Shown piece after piece: positions 63,871-64,000 of a stretch of 64,000 nt of DNA. The translations under genes and the position numbers were made by a program. This stretch comes from Mycobacterium persicum (GTDB taxonomy: Bacteria > Actinomycetota > Actinomycetes > Mycobacteriales > Mycobacteriaceae). Within the stretch, counting starts at the first letter, position 1. Each line of letters opens with the position of its first letter. The notes under the pieces were generated by a model. It saw nothing but the letters and a program-made list of their open reading frames with translations, was not told the DNA's origin and ran no database searches. The stretch lies in NCBI RefSeq assembly GCF_002086675.1, contig NZ_MVIF01000002.1, positions 116,724 to 180,723 of the forward strand. The letters run 5' to 3'.

Positions 63871-64000
63871 ATGCCGCGCAACCAGGGCAAAGCTCACGTA
63901 GTCAGAGTTAAAAAGACGCATGTGGATAAGCAGGGCAAACAGCGCGTCTATCAGTCGGTGCTGTTGCGCCGCACCTTCCGCGACGGGCCCAAGGTGCGCA
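63871..64000 (+). mobile_element. IS1634-family transposase, N-terminus (cut by window edge)
   Basis: The ATG at 63871 opens a frame to the window end. It encodes a Lys-rich N-terminus followed by VDKQGKQRVYQSVLLRRTFR and DGPKVR, the pattern of the N-terminal region of IS1634/IS4-type transposases (YxxVLLRRSYRxGxKVR). Only 43 residues are visible, so family assignment is tentative and integrity is unknown. Confidence 0.6.

Noticed and set aside
1..64000. tRNA, rRNA, CRISPR arrays and prophage integrases
   Set aside because: Scanned by eye in the intergenic stretches; no cloverleaf-like sequence, spaced direct repeats or phage genes were seen.

Overview
The window is high-GC, densely packed actinobacterial chromosome. 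Protein identities and gene order point to a slow-growing Mycobacterium related to, but outside, the M. tuberculosis complex. The backbone follows M. tuberculosis H37Rv from the end of valS through folC, ndk, rne, rplU, rpmA, obg, proB, nadE, rbsK, Rv2435c-like and Rv2434c-like genes, proA, Rv2426c/Rv2425c-like genes, nadD, rsfS, gpgP, octT, degV, eis, comEA, comEC, holA, rpsT and the Rv2411c-Rv2409c block. This comparison rests on recall of H37Rv order and family motifs; no search was run. Accessory blocks interrupt the backbone at several points.

Region by region. 1-9.0 kb is housekeeping: folate, nucleotide pool, RNase E, ribosomal proteins L21/L27, Obg GTPase and glutamate 5-kinase. 9.0-11.9 kb has a TetR regulator divergent from a cytochrome P450, then a class II sirtuin whose 3' end overlaps that of the P450. 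11.9-14.0 kb is the glutamine-dependent NAD synthetase, followed by a decayed 13E12-family gene. 14.8-18.4 kb is an insert absent from H37Rv at this place: a LeuD-like and a LeuC-like hydro-lyase subunit and an isocitrate lyase/PEP mutase-superfamily lyase, translationally coupled and divergent from a GntR/HutC regulator. A perfect 10+10 palindrome lies between the lyase and the regulator. The set resembles a 2,3-dimethylmalate-type dehydratase plus lyase pathway.

18.3-34.9 kb is the most unusual part. Two paralogous copies of a membrane cyclase-like receptor, each coupled by an ATGA overlap to an MscS-like channel with a C-terminal cNMP-binding-like domain, flank a seven-gene MoxR/DUF58/VWA operon and an MPT64-like secreted antigen gene. 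In both copies the cyclase domain has lost the same catalytic residues, and the channel's cNMP fold has lost its phosphate-binding Glu and Arg. This suggests a duplicated, non-enzymatic receptor-channel device.

34.9-45.5 kb returns to the backbone: an amidohydrolase, proA with a palindromic in-frame insert, a second MoxR/CoxE pair, a methyltransferase, and the nadD-rsfS-gpgP-octT-degV run, which links NAD synthesis, ribosome silencing and methylglucose lipopolysaccharide synthesis. 45.5-56.1 kb is accessory: a PE-PGRS-linked aspartic protease, an MmpS/MmpL transporter pair, a DapB-like oxidoreductase, eis, and an acyl-CoA dehydrogenase pair with a VOC protein. 56.4-63.7 kb is comEA-comEC-holA, rpsT and the ATP-grasp/alpha-E/transglutaminase operon. 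The right edge cuts an IS1634-like transposase. No tRNA, rRNA or CRISPR array was seen.
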